Shown in pieces: positions 1 to 8,930 of a stretch of 32,920 nucleotides of DNA. The position numbers were made by a program, and so were the translations under genes. The notes beneath the pieces are model-generated. The model was not told the origin of the DNA. It did not search any database and worked only from the letters and a program-made list of their open reading frames with translations. Numbering within the stretch: the stretch's first letter is position 1; each line of letters starts with the position of its first letter. Origin of the DNA: an uncultured Lewinella sp. (lineage in GTDB: Bacteria > Bacteroidota > Bacteroidia > Chitinophagales > Saprospiraceae); assembly GCA_937949535.1 (NCBI GenBank), contig CALEDI010000176.1, positions 1-32,920 on the forward strand, in the 5' to 3' direction.

Positions 1-1466
1 AGCGGCGCATTTTTAGCGGTGAACGAGCCGGGGTAAGCCTTAAAGAAAGGCTCTACTAGCAGCACGAAGGGTTGCTTCTTCCCGATCACGTAGGTGGTGG
101 AGAGAGAAGTCATGAACCCAACGCCGACGTTGCGGCGGTACTGCCCATCATCGGCAAGGCTGAGGGGGGTAGCGGAGTCGGGGTGAAGGAACCGGCCCTG
201 AACGCTGGTGGTCAGGTTCACGAGCGGACCGGCATTGAGGGATACGTTGAGCCGCCGGCCGGGGATGTGGAAACCCATCAGTACGGGCACTTCGAGTTGG
301 CGGATGTGGTTGTTGGTAGTCAGCAAGACAGCACTGCCGTTGACGATGTCTTCGTAGTCGAATTTATTGCGGATTTCCGAATAGGTAAGGCCGCTGCGCA
401 GCACGAGGCGCTCGTTGAGTTTGTAGGCGCCACGGAGGGAGACCTGGTAGCTTAGTCCGGGGTTTTCGCGGACTTCCCGTATGTTGCGCTGTGCGCGCAA
501 GTCTTCGGTATCGGCGGAGAACTGCTGGTTGGCGTAGAAGGCCCCGAATAGGAACTCGGTTTGGAGGCGGTAGCGGTTGGCGGCGCGGAAGCTGCTGGCC
601 GAAAGCGGGCTGGGGTTGAAGTCGTTCTTTAAGGTCAACGCTGCCGTTTTAACGTCTAGGGGTGCAATGGCTGTTTGTGTACGTACTAAAGCCGGTAGGG
701 CTACGCTCGTTGGCGGCGTTGGGTTGGCGGCGAGCGTTTCGGTAGTGGAAGTTGGTTTGGTTTCAGCGGGGTTTATTTCGGGGTTCCCAACGGTTGCGTT
801 GACGCGCGCGGCAAGAAGGGCCGTTGATGCAGTAGCCTGTTGGGGCTGGGCAGCGGTGAATGTGGGAGCTGTTTCGGTTATGACCGAAGCGGTTGTTTTG
901 GGGCCGTTGTTGTTGTCCTGCGGAGCGGTCTTGGCTGGCCCTGCTCTTTCAACTGTATTTGCACCTGCGGCCGCGCCCAAATCTACGCTAACAGCATCCT
1001 TGGAAGACGAGATTGGGGCAGCGACAACGCTTGCGTTTTCAGCCGGTAGCAGAGCGGTTTCGTTTGGCTCGGCCAGCATCCACCAGCCGAAGCTGAGCAG
1101 CAATAAGATGGCCGCAACGGCACCAAATACGCGGCCAGAAGTGAATACGGGCGCGGCGGTGCGCGCCTTCCAGATGCGGTCCCACATTCCGGCAGGCACG
1201 GTGCCTTCTCGGTTGCGCAAACCATCGGCAAACACTTGGTCTAAACCGGCAGCGACGAGCACTCCTGCGGCCGAGATGCGGCTCCACATATCGGTGGGCA
1301 CCTCCCCTGCGCGGTCTTTGAGCGCATCGGCGAAGTACTGGTCTACGCCCTCACCTTCAGGCGCGGGGCTGGTCTTTCCCGCGCGCACGCGAGACCACAT
1401 ATCAGCGGGCACTTCTGCCTTTCGGCCATTGAGGCCGTCACGAAACATATCGTCGATCTGGTTCAT
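1..1466 (-). CDS. Outer-membrane beta-barrel-type protein with N-terminal cytoplasmic repeats and one TM segment; partial, C-terminus runs off the window edge
   Basis: Not in the ORF track because it is open at the edge. The minus strand reads MNQIDDMFRDGLNGRKAEVPADMWSRVRAGK... then a hydrophobic segment FGAVAAILLLLSFGWWML, and near the window start LEVPVLMGFHIPGRRLNVSLNAGPLVNLTTSVQGRF...GVGFMTSLSTTYVIGKKQPFVLLVEPFFK (barrel-like). The start overlaps the sigma factor stop (ATGA). Confidence 0.75.
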   Translation of the reverse strand, partial: MNQIDDMFRDGLNGRKAEVPADMWSRVRAGKTSPAPEGEGVDQYFADALKDRAGEVPTDMWSRISAAGVLVAAGLDQVFADGLRNREGTVPAGMWDRIWKARTAAPVFTSGRVFGAVAAILLLLSFGWWMLAEPNETALLPAENASVVAAPISSSKDAVSVDLGAAAGANTVERAGPAKTAPQDNNNGPKTTASVITETAPTFTAAQPQQATASTALLAARVNATVGNPEINPAETKPTSTTETLAANPTPPTSVALPALVRTQTAIAPLDVKTAALTLKNDFNPSPLSASSFRAANRYRLQTEFLFGAFYANQQFSADTEDLRAQRNIREVRENPGLSYQVSLRGAYKLNERLVLRSGLTYSEIRNKFDYEDIVNGSAVLLTTNNHIRQLEVPVLMGFHIPGRRLNVSLNAGPLVNLTTSVQGRFLHPDSATPLSLADDGQYRRNVGVGFMTSLSTTYVIGKKQPFVLLVEPFFKAYPGSFTAKNAP

Positions 1467-2008
1467 ATAGCAATGCGTTGGCGGATTTCAATTTGGCGCT
1501 GCAATACCTTGCGGGCCTTGAGCAGTTGGGAGCGCGAACTCGCCTCCTGGATGCCGAGTTGTTCGGCAATTTCTTTGTGGCTGTAACCCTCGATGGCGTA
1601 GAGGTTGAAAACGATGCGGTAACCATCCGGCAGGGCCTGTACCATAGCCAGCAGTTCTTTTTCGCCAAGCTCAGCGTAGGCGGTAGGTTCCCCACCCCGC
1701 TCGGGGATGTTTTCTAGGCCAGATTGCTCCAACTGGAACCGTTTGCGCTGGTAGGTTTTGAGGGCCACATTGACGGTCAGGCGGCGGGCCCAGCCCGCAA
1801 ATGAGCCCTGAAAACCGTATTTGGGCAGCTTCTCGAAGAGCCGGATAAAGGCGTCTTGGAGTGCGTCTTCGGCTTCGGCCTGGGTACGGCAGTAGCGCTG
1901 GCAAACCCCCATCAACATAGGAGCGTACCGCTCGAAGAGGGCGCGGCTAGCGGCCTCTTCGCCCCGCAGGGCGCCTTCGATCAGGGCTTTCTCTTTCATG
2001 CTCAGCAT
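1463..2008 (-). CDS. RNA polymerase sigma-70 family (ECF) sigma factor
   Basis: 181 aa; region 2 (CQRYCRTQAEAEDALQDAFIRLFEKLPKYGFQGSFAGWARRLTVNVAL) and region 4 (LPDGYRIVFNLYAIEGYSHKEIAEQLGIQEASSRSQLLKARKVLQ). Confidence 0.93.
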   Translation of the reverse strand: MLSMKEKALIEGALRGEEAASRALFERYAPMLMGVCQRYCRTQAEAEDALQDAFIRLFEKLPKYGFQGSFAGWARRLTVNVALKTYQRKRFQLEQSGLENIPERGGEPTAYAELGEKELLAMVQALPDGYRIVFNLYAIEGYSHKEIAEQLGIQEASSRSQLLKARKVLQRQIEIRQRIAI

Positions 2009-2103
2009 CAGGTGGTATTACCGGTTTGTACTCGGTAGATACAATGAAGTGGGGTTTCGTTGCCCGAAAGGTAGTAAAGGTGGTAAAGGTAGTAAAGGAA
2101 TAA

Positions 2104-2225
2104 GGGTTGAGCGGCTCTGGTGCGGCTGTTTAAGCAATCGCGCCGGAGGCACTCAACCCAGTGCAGTAAGGGTTGAGCGCCTCTGGTGCGACTGTTTAAG
2201 CAATTGAGCCGGAAGCACTCAACCC
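2104..2225. repeat. Two tandem 66-bp units, each bounded by GGGTTGAG...CTCAACCC (BIME-like)
   Basis: GGGTTGAG at 2104 and 2170; CTCAACCC at 2152 and 2218; period 66 bp. Confidence 0.85.
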
Positions 2226-2430
2226 AGTACAGTAGGAATATTTAGGCGCGCACGCAGGATGCAACGATTGTTTCGGGGGAAGCTCCTTCGGAAATCAAGC
2301 ACTTGTTAGGCCAGCCGGCTGGGGGATACACTATAAGGTCGTTATATTTGGCTTGGTCAATAATACAGCGTAAACTAAGTTTCATCGCAAGGGCTGACCT
2401 ACGGTTACCTAAAATATACGGCCTCACTGC

Positions 2431-2479
2431 TTGCGCAAGCTAAATAAATCACTATATTTGCATTAGCAATTATTGCTAA
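2431..2479 (+). promoter_or_regulatory. Bacteroidota-type promoter (TTG-N19-TATATTTG) followed by perfect inverted repeat TTAGCAA-TTA-TTGCTAA
   Basis: TATATTTG at 2453-2460 fits TAnnTTTG; TTG at 2431-2433; inverted repeat at 2463-2479, just upstream of the HPPD ATG at 2500. Confidence 0.6.
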
Positions 2480-2499
2480 GACAACTAACGTTAACGCCA

Positions 2500-3627
2500 A
2501 TGTCCGCCACTGCCACGCAGCCCGCACCATTTACCACTACCGATTCCTTCCCGCTTTTGGGTACTGACTACGTTGAACTGTACGTTGGCAATGCCCGCCA
2601 AGCAGCGCACTTTTACCAGTCTTGCATGGGCTTCCAGCCCCTAGCCTACGCTGGGCTGAGTACCGGGTTGAAAGACCGGGAGAGCTACGTTGTGGTACAA
2701 GACAAAATCCGGTTGGTACTGACAAGCCCACTAACGAACGGCACCGAGATTGGTCGTTTGCATGACTTGCACGGCGATACCGTCCGTTGCGTTGCCCTTT
2801 GGGTAGAAGACGCGGCAGTTGCTTACGAGACAGCCCTCAGCCGGGGGGCAGAGAGCGTTTCGCCGCCCACGGCTTTCAAAGATGAGCACGGCACCTGCGT
2901 CCGCGCCCAAATCCAGACCTTCGGTAATACCATCCATGAGTTCGTTGAGCGCAAAAACTACAGCGGTCCCTTCCTACCCGGCTACGACGCCTGGAACCCC
3001 GAGTACCGCCCAGAAGAGATCGGCCTGAAGTTCATTGACCACATGGTGAGCAACGTCGCCCTCGGCGAAATGAACAAATGGGTAAACTGGTATGCCGACG
3101 TGATGGACTTCAAGCAACTCATCAGCTTCGACGACAAAGACATATCTACCCAATATACCGCCCTGATGAGCAAGGTGATGAGCAACGGCAATGGTCGCGT
3201 AAAGTTCCCCATCAACGAGCCCGCTCCCGGCCTAAAGAAAAGCCAGATCGAGGAATACTTGGATTTCCACAAAGGCCCCGGCATCCAGCACATCGCGGTA
3301 GCCACCGACGATGTGATCTCCACCGTCCGCGCGCTCCGCGCCCGTGGGATGGAGTTCCTCCGCGTACCAGACAGCTACTACGACACCCTACTCGAACGGG
3401 TCGGCGACATCGACGAAGACATCAGCCCGCTGCGCGAGCTCGGCATCCTCGTTGACCGAGACGATGAGGGCTACCTGCTGCAGATTTTCACCAAACCCGT
3501 CCAGCCTCGCCCAACGGTTTTCTTCGAGATCATCCAGCGCAAAGGCGCTACCAGTTTCGGTAAGGGTAACTTCAAGGCACTATTTGAAGCCATTGAGCGC
3601 GAGCAAGAACTGCGGGGGACGCTCTAA
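2500..3627 (+). CDS. hppD: 4-hydroxyphenylpyruvate dioxygenase
   Basis: VOC-fold protein with typical C-terminus GPGIQHIAVATDDVISTVRALRARGMEFLRVPDSYYDTL...LLQIFTKPVQPRPTVFFEIIQRKGATSFGKGNFKALFEAIE. ATG at 2500 preferred over the track's TTG at 2473. Confidence 0.95.
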   Translation: MSATATQPAPFTTTDSFPLLGTDYVELYVGNARQAAHFYQSCMGFQPLAYAGLSTGLKDRESYVVVQDKIRLVLTSPLTNGTEIGRLHDLHGDTVRCVALWVEDAAVAYETALSRGAESVSPPTAFKDEHGTCVRAQIQTFGNTIHEFVERKNYSGPFLPGYDAWNPEYRPEEIGLKFIDHMVSNVALGEMNKWVNWYADVMDFKQLISFDDKDISTQYTALMSKVMSNGNGRVKFPINEPAPGLKKSQIEEYLDFHKGPGIQHIAVATDDVISTVRALRARGMEFLRVPDSYYDTLLERVGDIDEDISPLRELGILVDRDDEGYLLQIFTKPVQPRPTVFFEIIQRKGATSFGKGNFKALFEAIEREQELRGTL

Positions 3628-3778
3628 ATTCAAAAATGTTAAAATATACGTATGCTGCAATAAAATTTCATTAGAAGTTTAGCGTTGAGCTTATTCAAGC
3701 AGGGCCGTTGTAACCCGAAAGCCTAATGGCTGCTGGATATGATAGGAATCTATTCATTCCTAAATAATATTACGCTAA

Positions 3779-4345
3779 ATGAAACTAGTCAAATTTTCCT
3801 TCCTCTTATTACTTTCCTTAATGTTCGCCTCCTGTAATCCCGATGATGATGACAACGAAGGCGGTACGATGACCTCGGTAACCCTAGAAGGTAGGTGGGC
3901 TGCGGAAACGCTTGAAGCCAACAACTCCACAAGAGTAGTAGGTAATGGCATGAACGCAAGCTCTGTGGTATCCATCACTGGCATCAGCTTCGATTACACC
4001 TTAGAATTTTCGGGCAATCGGTGGGCTGCCGAAGGGGGATACGACTTAAATGTCAATACGGAAATAGACAGTAGTGCCTTTTTAAGTACGAATAGCCGCT
4101 CCAACGTTAATAACCAAGGGGGTTTCTCTACTTCTAGTAACGAAATCATTTTCGACGGTAGCTTCTATTCCTTAGAGTTCAGCGGGCAGCCGGCCGTTGG
4201 CCTCAACTGGATGCAAACCACCACTTTCAGCATCGCCGGTGATCTCCTAACGATCGTCCAACCAGAGATTATCACCAGCACCGAGGCAAATGGTTTCACG
4301 ACCATCGATAAATCATCCTCTATCTCGACCTGGCGGCGACAGTAA
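3779..4345 (+). CDS. Putative lipoprotein of unknown function
   Basis: 188 aa; lipoprotein signal MKLVKFSFLLLLSLMFASCNPDDDDNEGG. Confidence 0.7.
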   Translation: MKLVKFSFLLLLSLMFASCNPDDDDNEGGTMTSVTLEGRWAAETLEANNSTRVVGNGMNASSVVSITGISFDYTLEFSGNRWAAEGGYDLNVNTEIDSSAFLSTNSRSNVNNQGGFSTSSNEIIFDGSFYSLEFSGQPAVGLNWMQTTTFSIAGDLLTIVQPEIITSTEANGFTTIDKSSSISTWRRQ

Positions 4346-4425
4346 TAAGAGGGCTTGTAGAGAACAAATTTGGCTAGCCGTTGACACCCACCCCTCTATT
4401 TTTAATAGTGCTCTACCCCATCTGT

Positions 4426-4616
4426 ATGAGTCATCCCAGAGTTTGGACCGCATCTCTAGCGTTTTCTCCTAATGCCTCCGATATAGCTGGCATAAAAAAG
4501 CGATCAGCGGACAGCATTCAGAGCAGTTTTGCCTGAGTGCTGTCCGCTGATCGCTAAAAACCCTGTCGAATATTGCCAAACATGGTCACCTTAATCAAAA
4601 ATTCGGGATGACTCAT
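4426..4616. repeat. MITE-like palindromic element: 12-bp inverted ends enclosing a 23-bp-stem hairpin
   Basis: ATGAGTCATCCC (4426-4437) versus GGGATGACTCAT (4605-4616); internal AGCGATCAGCGGACAGCATTCAG (4499-4521) versus CTGAGTGCTGTCCGCTGATCGCT (4533-4555). Confidence 0.5.
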
Positions 4617-4883
4617 GTTTCTACGCTGCTACGTCCGTTTCGTGGCGGCTTATGGCAGGCGGTGCGGGTTGCTCGGGTTGGTAAAAGTAGCCGTAAAGGC
4701 ATGGCATAGCACACTCAATATTATTCTACAAACTGTAAAAACTAGCGAATTTTCGCTCCTTTATCTCCGTTTGCACGCAAAGTTTACAAGCTTTTTGATA
4801 TGTTTGCAGTATTACCCACTATAAACGGGTTCTAACCTGAGGTTCTCACCTCTACTTTCACGCTGTTTTTAATCCACTTTAAT

Positions 4884-5028
4884 CCTGCTTCTGCAAACTT
4901 AACTGACTACCTCTGAAGCAGGTAACCTCCTAGTTTTTAGACACTTACTTCACCACTAATCTTCTAGCGCTTGCGAAAGAAAACTTTAGTGGATGTTGCT
5001 GTACACAGTACTTAAGTGAAAAAGTGTC
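4884..5028 (+). promoter_or_regulatory. Candidate structured 5' leader of the TonB-dependent receptor gene
   Basis: CCTGCTTC (4884-4891)/GAAGCAGG (4915-4922); GACACTTACTTCAC (4940-4953)/GTGAAAAAGTGTC (5016-5028), enclosing CCACTAA/TTAGTGG. Confidence 0.45.
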
Positions 5029-5062
5029 TTAAGCCTTGGGGTCTAACTCAAATCATTAGTTT

Positions 5063-7846
5063 ATGAAACCATTTCACTATTTATTTACGTTCATGTTGTT
5101 CGCACTACCCCTGCTGGTAGGCGCGCAAACCGTTTCGGGCATGATCACCGACGGTGATGAGTCTGTAATCGGTGCAACCATTTCCGCTGGCTCTTCTATG
5201 GGTACGGTGTCTGACTTTGACGGTAAATACTCCCTCGACCTCAAGGCTGCGGGTACCTACACCCTCACGATCAGCTACATCGGTTACGACACCGAGACCC
5301 GCGAAGTTACCGTTGGTGCTGGCGAGAACGTGACCATGAACGTTAACCTCGAAAGCGGCGCTACCAACCTGGAAGAGCTCGTTATTGTAGGTTCACGTAC
5401 TGCTCCGCGCTCCAACACTACGTCTCCCCTTCCGGTAGATGTATTCCGTGCTAAGGACCTCATCGCTACCGGTCAGACGACCTTCGATAAGGCCCTGCAG
5501 TACCGCGTACCTTCTTTCAACACCGTTCAGACGCCGGTAAACGATGCAACGTCGCTGCTTGACCCTTACGAGATTCGTAACATGGGCCCTAGCCGTACAC
5601 TCATCCTTATCAACGGTAAGCGGAAGAACCTTTCTGCCCTTCTCTACACCCAGACTTCTCCGGGACGTGGTGAAACTGGTGCAGACATCTCTGGTATTCC
5701 TGTAGACGCCATCAAGCGCATCGAGATCCTGCGTGACGGTGCATCCGCACAGTACGGTTCTGATGCCATTGCTGGTGTAATGAACATCATCCTTAAGGAC
5801 GACGACGAAGCGGGTAGCTTCACGCTCCGTACTGGTATCACCAGCGAAGGTGACGGTGAAATGTTCGGTATTGCCCTCAACAACGGCTCCAAGCTAGGCC
5901 GCGATGGTTTCGTCAACTACACCCTCGACCTTAGCAAGACCAACCTGGCCAACCGCCCTGGTACAGTTGACGCTGCTGGTGAAGCCGGTGACTTCGGTGC
6001 TGACATTGCCGACGTACAGGCCTTCCTCGCCGACCGCCCCGATGCAGGTAACATCAACGGCTCTCCGGAGACAACTGCTTCTAAGTTTGCTGTCAACTTT
6101 GGCAACAAGCTAACGGAGAACACTGAAATTTACGGTGATGCTGCTTACATCTACAAGCGCGTCAACTCTTTCGCCAACTACCGTACTCCTTACTGGCGTA
6201 CCGAAGAAGCGTTCCCTTACCTGGCCGACTTCTTCCCCAACGGAGAGAACGGTGAGTACGTAGGTTACGTACCTACTTTCGAAGGTCTGTTGAACGATTA
6301 CAACGCAACCCTCGGCTTCCGCACCGAGAAGAACGGTTGGATCGCTGACCTCAGCTTCACCGTCGGTGGCAACCAGCAAACCTACAAAGTGAACAACTCA
6401 CACAACCGTAACGAGGTATTGGTTCCTAACTGGCAGGATGATAACGAGGACGGAATACAGCAGCCAGAAGAGGTTACTTACGCACAGCGTTACCGCGAGA
6501 ACAGCCCCATTACCTTCGATCCCGGTGGCACTCGCTTCACCCACACGGTTGGTAACATCGACGTTACACGCCGCCTTTCCGACAAAGTAGGCATCGCTTT
6601 CGGTTCCGAGTTCCGCAACGAGAACTTCACCATCATCGAGGGTGAGCTTTCCAGCTACGAAGCTGGTGGTGCTGACTCCTTTGCAGGTGCTGACCCCCGT
6701 AACTCCGGTAAGTTCAACCGCTATAACTTCGGTGGTTACGCTGATATCGCTTACGACATCAACGATGACTTCCTCGTGAACGGTACCGTTCGTCTGGAGA
6801 ACTACTCTGACTTTGGCAACGCCTTCGTTTACAAAGTGAGCTCGCGCTACAAGTTTGCTGACGATAAGGTCACGCTTCGTGCATCCTTCTCTACTGGCTT
6901 CCGTGCGCCTACCCTGCACCAGATCTTCACGCAGAAGGCACAGTACAGCTTCGTTCCCGGCCAGGGCATCCAGGTGGGTGGTTTGGTTAACAACGTAAGC
7001 CGTGAGGCACGCCTCCTTGGCCTTCCTCAGCTTGACGCCGAGAAGTCTACCAACTTCACTCTTGGTCTTGGTCTTCGCCCATCTGACGACTTGAGCATCA
7101 CGATTGACTACTACAACATTAAGGTAGAAGACCGTGTAATCCTCTCTACCGAGATTGGTGGCACCGATGCCGGTACTTCCGAGCTTGATGGTATCCTACA
7201 GGCCAACAACCTCTCTGACCTCAGTTTCTTCGTAAACGGTCTTGACACCCGCACTTCTGGTGTTGACTTCGTAGCCAACTACCGTGGCATCAAGCTCGGT
7301 GAGAACGCACTGAACGTTAACCTAGCAGGTAACTACGTGCTACAGAACGAGCGTGTTGGTGACGTAAAGAACCCCGAAATCGTTTCTAGTGCTGGCCAAT
7401 CTGTTGCCAACCAGACGCAGGAGGCTCTCTTCTTCACTTCCCGCCCTAAGTTCAAGGCCATCCTCGGCCTGAGCACCGACATCGGTAAGCTTGGTGTTTC
7501 CCTGAACAACACGGTATTTGGTCCTACGACCTTCTACCAGCAGGGCCTAGACGCTGGCATCTTCACCGAGTTCAGCACCAAGATCGTAACGGACCTTGCG
7601 TTCAACTACGGCATCACGGAGAAGAGCACCCTCTCCCTCAACATCAACAACCTGTTGAACGTACTGCCTGAGTGGGAATTCAAGTCTGAGACCAGCGGTG
7701 ACGCTCGTCTGAACGACGCCGAGTTCCTCCAGAACCAGTCTAACCTGATCACTTTCAACCAGCGTTACTCGCAGATGACCTACGACGGCTACCACTTCAG
7801 CCAGTTGGGTACTATGCTTAGCGCGGCACTGAACGTGCGCTTCTAG
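5063..7846 (+). CDS. TonB-dependent receptor with N-terminal carboxypeptidase-regulatory-like domain
   Basis: Signal peptide; VSGMITDGDESVIGATISAGSSMGTVSDFDGKYSLDL; plug motif GPSRTLILINGKRKN...VDAIKRIEILRDGASAQYGSDAIAGVMNIILK; C-terminal barrel ending in F. Confidence 0.95.
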   Translation: MKPFHYLFTFMLFALPLLVGAQTVSGMITDGDESVIGATISAGSSMGTVSDFDGKYSLDLKAAGTYTLTISYIGYDTETREVTVGAGENVTMNVNLESGATNLEELVIVGSRTAPRSNTTSPLPVDVFRAKDLIATGQTTFDKALQYRVPSFNTVQTPVNDATSLLDPYEIRNMGPSRTLILINGKRKNLSALLYTQTSPGRGETGADISGIPVDAIKRIEILRDGASAQYGSDAIAGVMNIILKDDDEAGSFTLRTGITSEGDGEMFGIALNNGSKLGRDGFVNYTLDLSKTNLANRPGTVDAAGEAGDFGADIADVQAFLADRPDAGNINGSPETTASKFAVNFGNKLTENTEIYGDAAYIYKRVNSFANYRTPYWRTEEAFPYLADFFPNGENGEYVGYVPTFEGLLNDYNATLGFRTEKNGWIADLSFTVGGNQQTYKVNNSHNRNEVLVPNWQDDNEDGIQQPEEVTYAQRYRENSPITFDPGGTRFTHTVGNIDVTRRLSDKVGIAFGSEFRNENFTIIEGELSSYEAGGADSFAGADPRNSGKFNRYNFGGYADIAYDINDDFLVNGTVRLENYSDFGNAFVYKVSSRYKFADDKVTLRASFSTGFRAPTLHQIFTQKAQYSFVPGQGIQVGGLVNNVSREARLLGLPQLDAEKSTNFTLGLGLRPSDDLSITIDYYNIKVEDRVILSTEIGGTDAGTSELDGILQANNLSDLSFFVNGLDTRTSGVDFVANYRGIKLGENALNVNLAGNYVLQNERVGDVKNPEIVSSAGQSVANQTQEALFFTSRPKFKAILGLSTDIGKLGVSLNNTVFGPTTFYQQGLDAGIFTEFSTKIVTDLAFNYGITEKSTLSLNINNLLNVLPEWEFKSETSGDARLNDAEFLQNQSNLITFNQRYSQMTYDGYHFSQLGTMLSAALNVRF

Positions 7847-7880
7847 TCCTAGACTTTTTAGCCGCGCCTCCGGCGCATTG

Positions 7881-7917
7881 GCCCCCACTGACTTGATTGT
7901 TGGTGGGGGCTTTTTTT
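7881..7917 (+). terminator. Intrinsic terminator of the TonB receptor gene
   Basis: GCCCCCAC-N14-GTGGGGGC followed by TTTTTTT. Confidence 0.9.
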
Positions 7918-7970
7918 GTGGGCGCGGGCGCGGGTGCGGGGAGCGGTTTTGGCTTCGGTCGAGTTCCTCC

Positions 7971-8161
7971 GGTCGAGCCTTTCCAAGGCGAGTGCTATTC
8001 TGGTCATGGTCACTGCTCTGGTCCCGGTCGAGCCTTTCCAAGGCGAGTCCTATTCTGGTCATGGTCACTGCTCTGGTCCCGGTCGAGCCTTTCCAAGGCG
8101 AGTCCTATTCTGGTCATGGCCACTACTCTGGTCCCGGTCGAGCCTTTCCAAGGCGAGTGCT
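7971..8161. repeat. 55-bp tandem repeat, 3 full copies plus 26 bp
   Basis: GGTCGAGCCTTTCCAAGGCGAGT... starts at 7971, 8026, 8081 and 8136. Confidence 0.95.
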
Positions 8162-8189
8162 GTTCGGCCTGCAAGACCGGAGACAAAGA

Positions 8190-8852
8190 CTACCTCGCTA
8201 TCCGAAACAATTCCAAATACTCTGGGTGTACGTAAGTAAAATTCCAGTCCATCCAACTCTGCACCAGCCTTGCTTTCACCGGATTCTCAAGAACATACCA
8301 CATCACCCGTGTGAACTTTCCTTGCCTCACGTCTCGGTCATAATATACTGATGCCCAAAAAGCCTGCCCAGTAGTGCCTAATACTTGGTTCGCCCGGTTG
8401 GCGGTAAAAGTCTTGAAGGAATTGATGATTGGCCCCAGCTCTACTTCTTCCTGGCCATCGGGTGCGCGGGCAACTAGGTGTAAATGATTCCCCATAATAC
8501 AAGCCGAGTAAAGAAACCAACGACCATTATCTGCTAACCATTTCAAGCTATCCATCACTATTTCTGCGATTTCAGGATTACTCATATGGTAAGGGCCGTT
8601 GGAAAGTTCGTGCAGGGCCGTATCAATGCCGAGGTGGTAAACCCCCTTGATGTGTTGTCGGCCAGCAAGCAACGCTTCTGGGATTGTCGCTTCGGGAGAA
8701 TTGTAGAGTTCGTTTAGCGCATCATCACGTTGCTGTTTGATGCGTTTGATCTCTACCTGAGGAATACTTCCTGCTAGGCGCATTATGATGTGAGTAGGGA
8801 TTTGCCTGAGCGTACGGTGAGGGATTTTAGCTCCGGGTTTGTGGAAGGGCAT
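8190..8852 (-). CDS. REP-associated tyrosine transposase (RAYT), Y1/HUH transposase family
   Basis: 220 aa; HUH motif in SACIMGNHLHLVARAPDG; candidate catalytic Tyr in RVMWYVLENPVKARLVQSW, typical of the RAYT branch. Confidence 0.88.
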   Translation of the reverse strand: MPFHKPGAKIPHRTLRQIPTHIIMRLAGSIPQVEIKRIKQQRDDALNELYNSPEATIPEALLAGRQHIKGVYHLGIDTALHELSNGPYHMSNPEIAEIVMDSLKWLADNGRWFLYSACIMGNHLHLVARAPDGQEEVELGPIINSFKTFTANRANQVLGTTGQAFWASVYYDRDVRQGKFTRVMWYVLENPVKARLVQSWMDWNFTYVHPEYLELFRIAR

Positions 8853-8930
8853 TTTTCAGGTAAGATATGGATTTTTGAACACCCTCTGCGCTGGTCTAGA
8901 CATACTCCTATCCCGGTCGAGGCCTTCAAG

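Noticed and set aside
1263-1275. TCCTGCGGCCGAG resembling the dispersed motif
   Set aside because: Only partial match (lacks the CGCGCCCA half); likely coincidental in GC-rich coding sequence.
577-1470. 297-aa plus-strand ORF
   Set aside because: Antisense shadow of the real minus-strand protein following the sigma factor, which is missing from the track because it is open at the edge.
2242-2427. 61-aa minus-strand ORF
   Set aside because: Ends in a dispersed-motif copy and overlaps the hppD promoter region; no recognised family.
4615-4824. 69-aa plus-strand ORF upstream of the TonB receptor
   Set aside because: No signal, domain or initiation context; lies in a repeat-rich intergenic region.
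7878-8351. Plus-strand repeat-containing ORFs in all three frames (157, 112, 107 aa) with RAFPRRVLF...SGHGH-type peptides
   Set aside because: The 55-bp unit (3x18+1) cycles through all frames and happens to lack stops; no initiation context, and they overlap the RAYT gene antisense.
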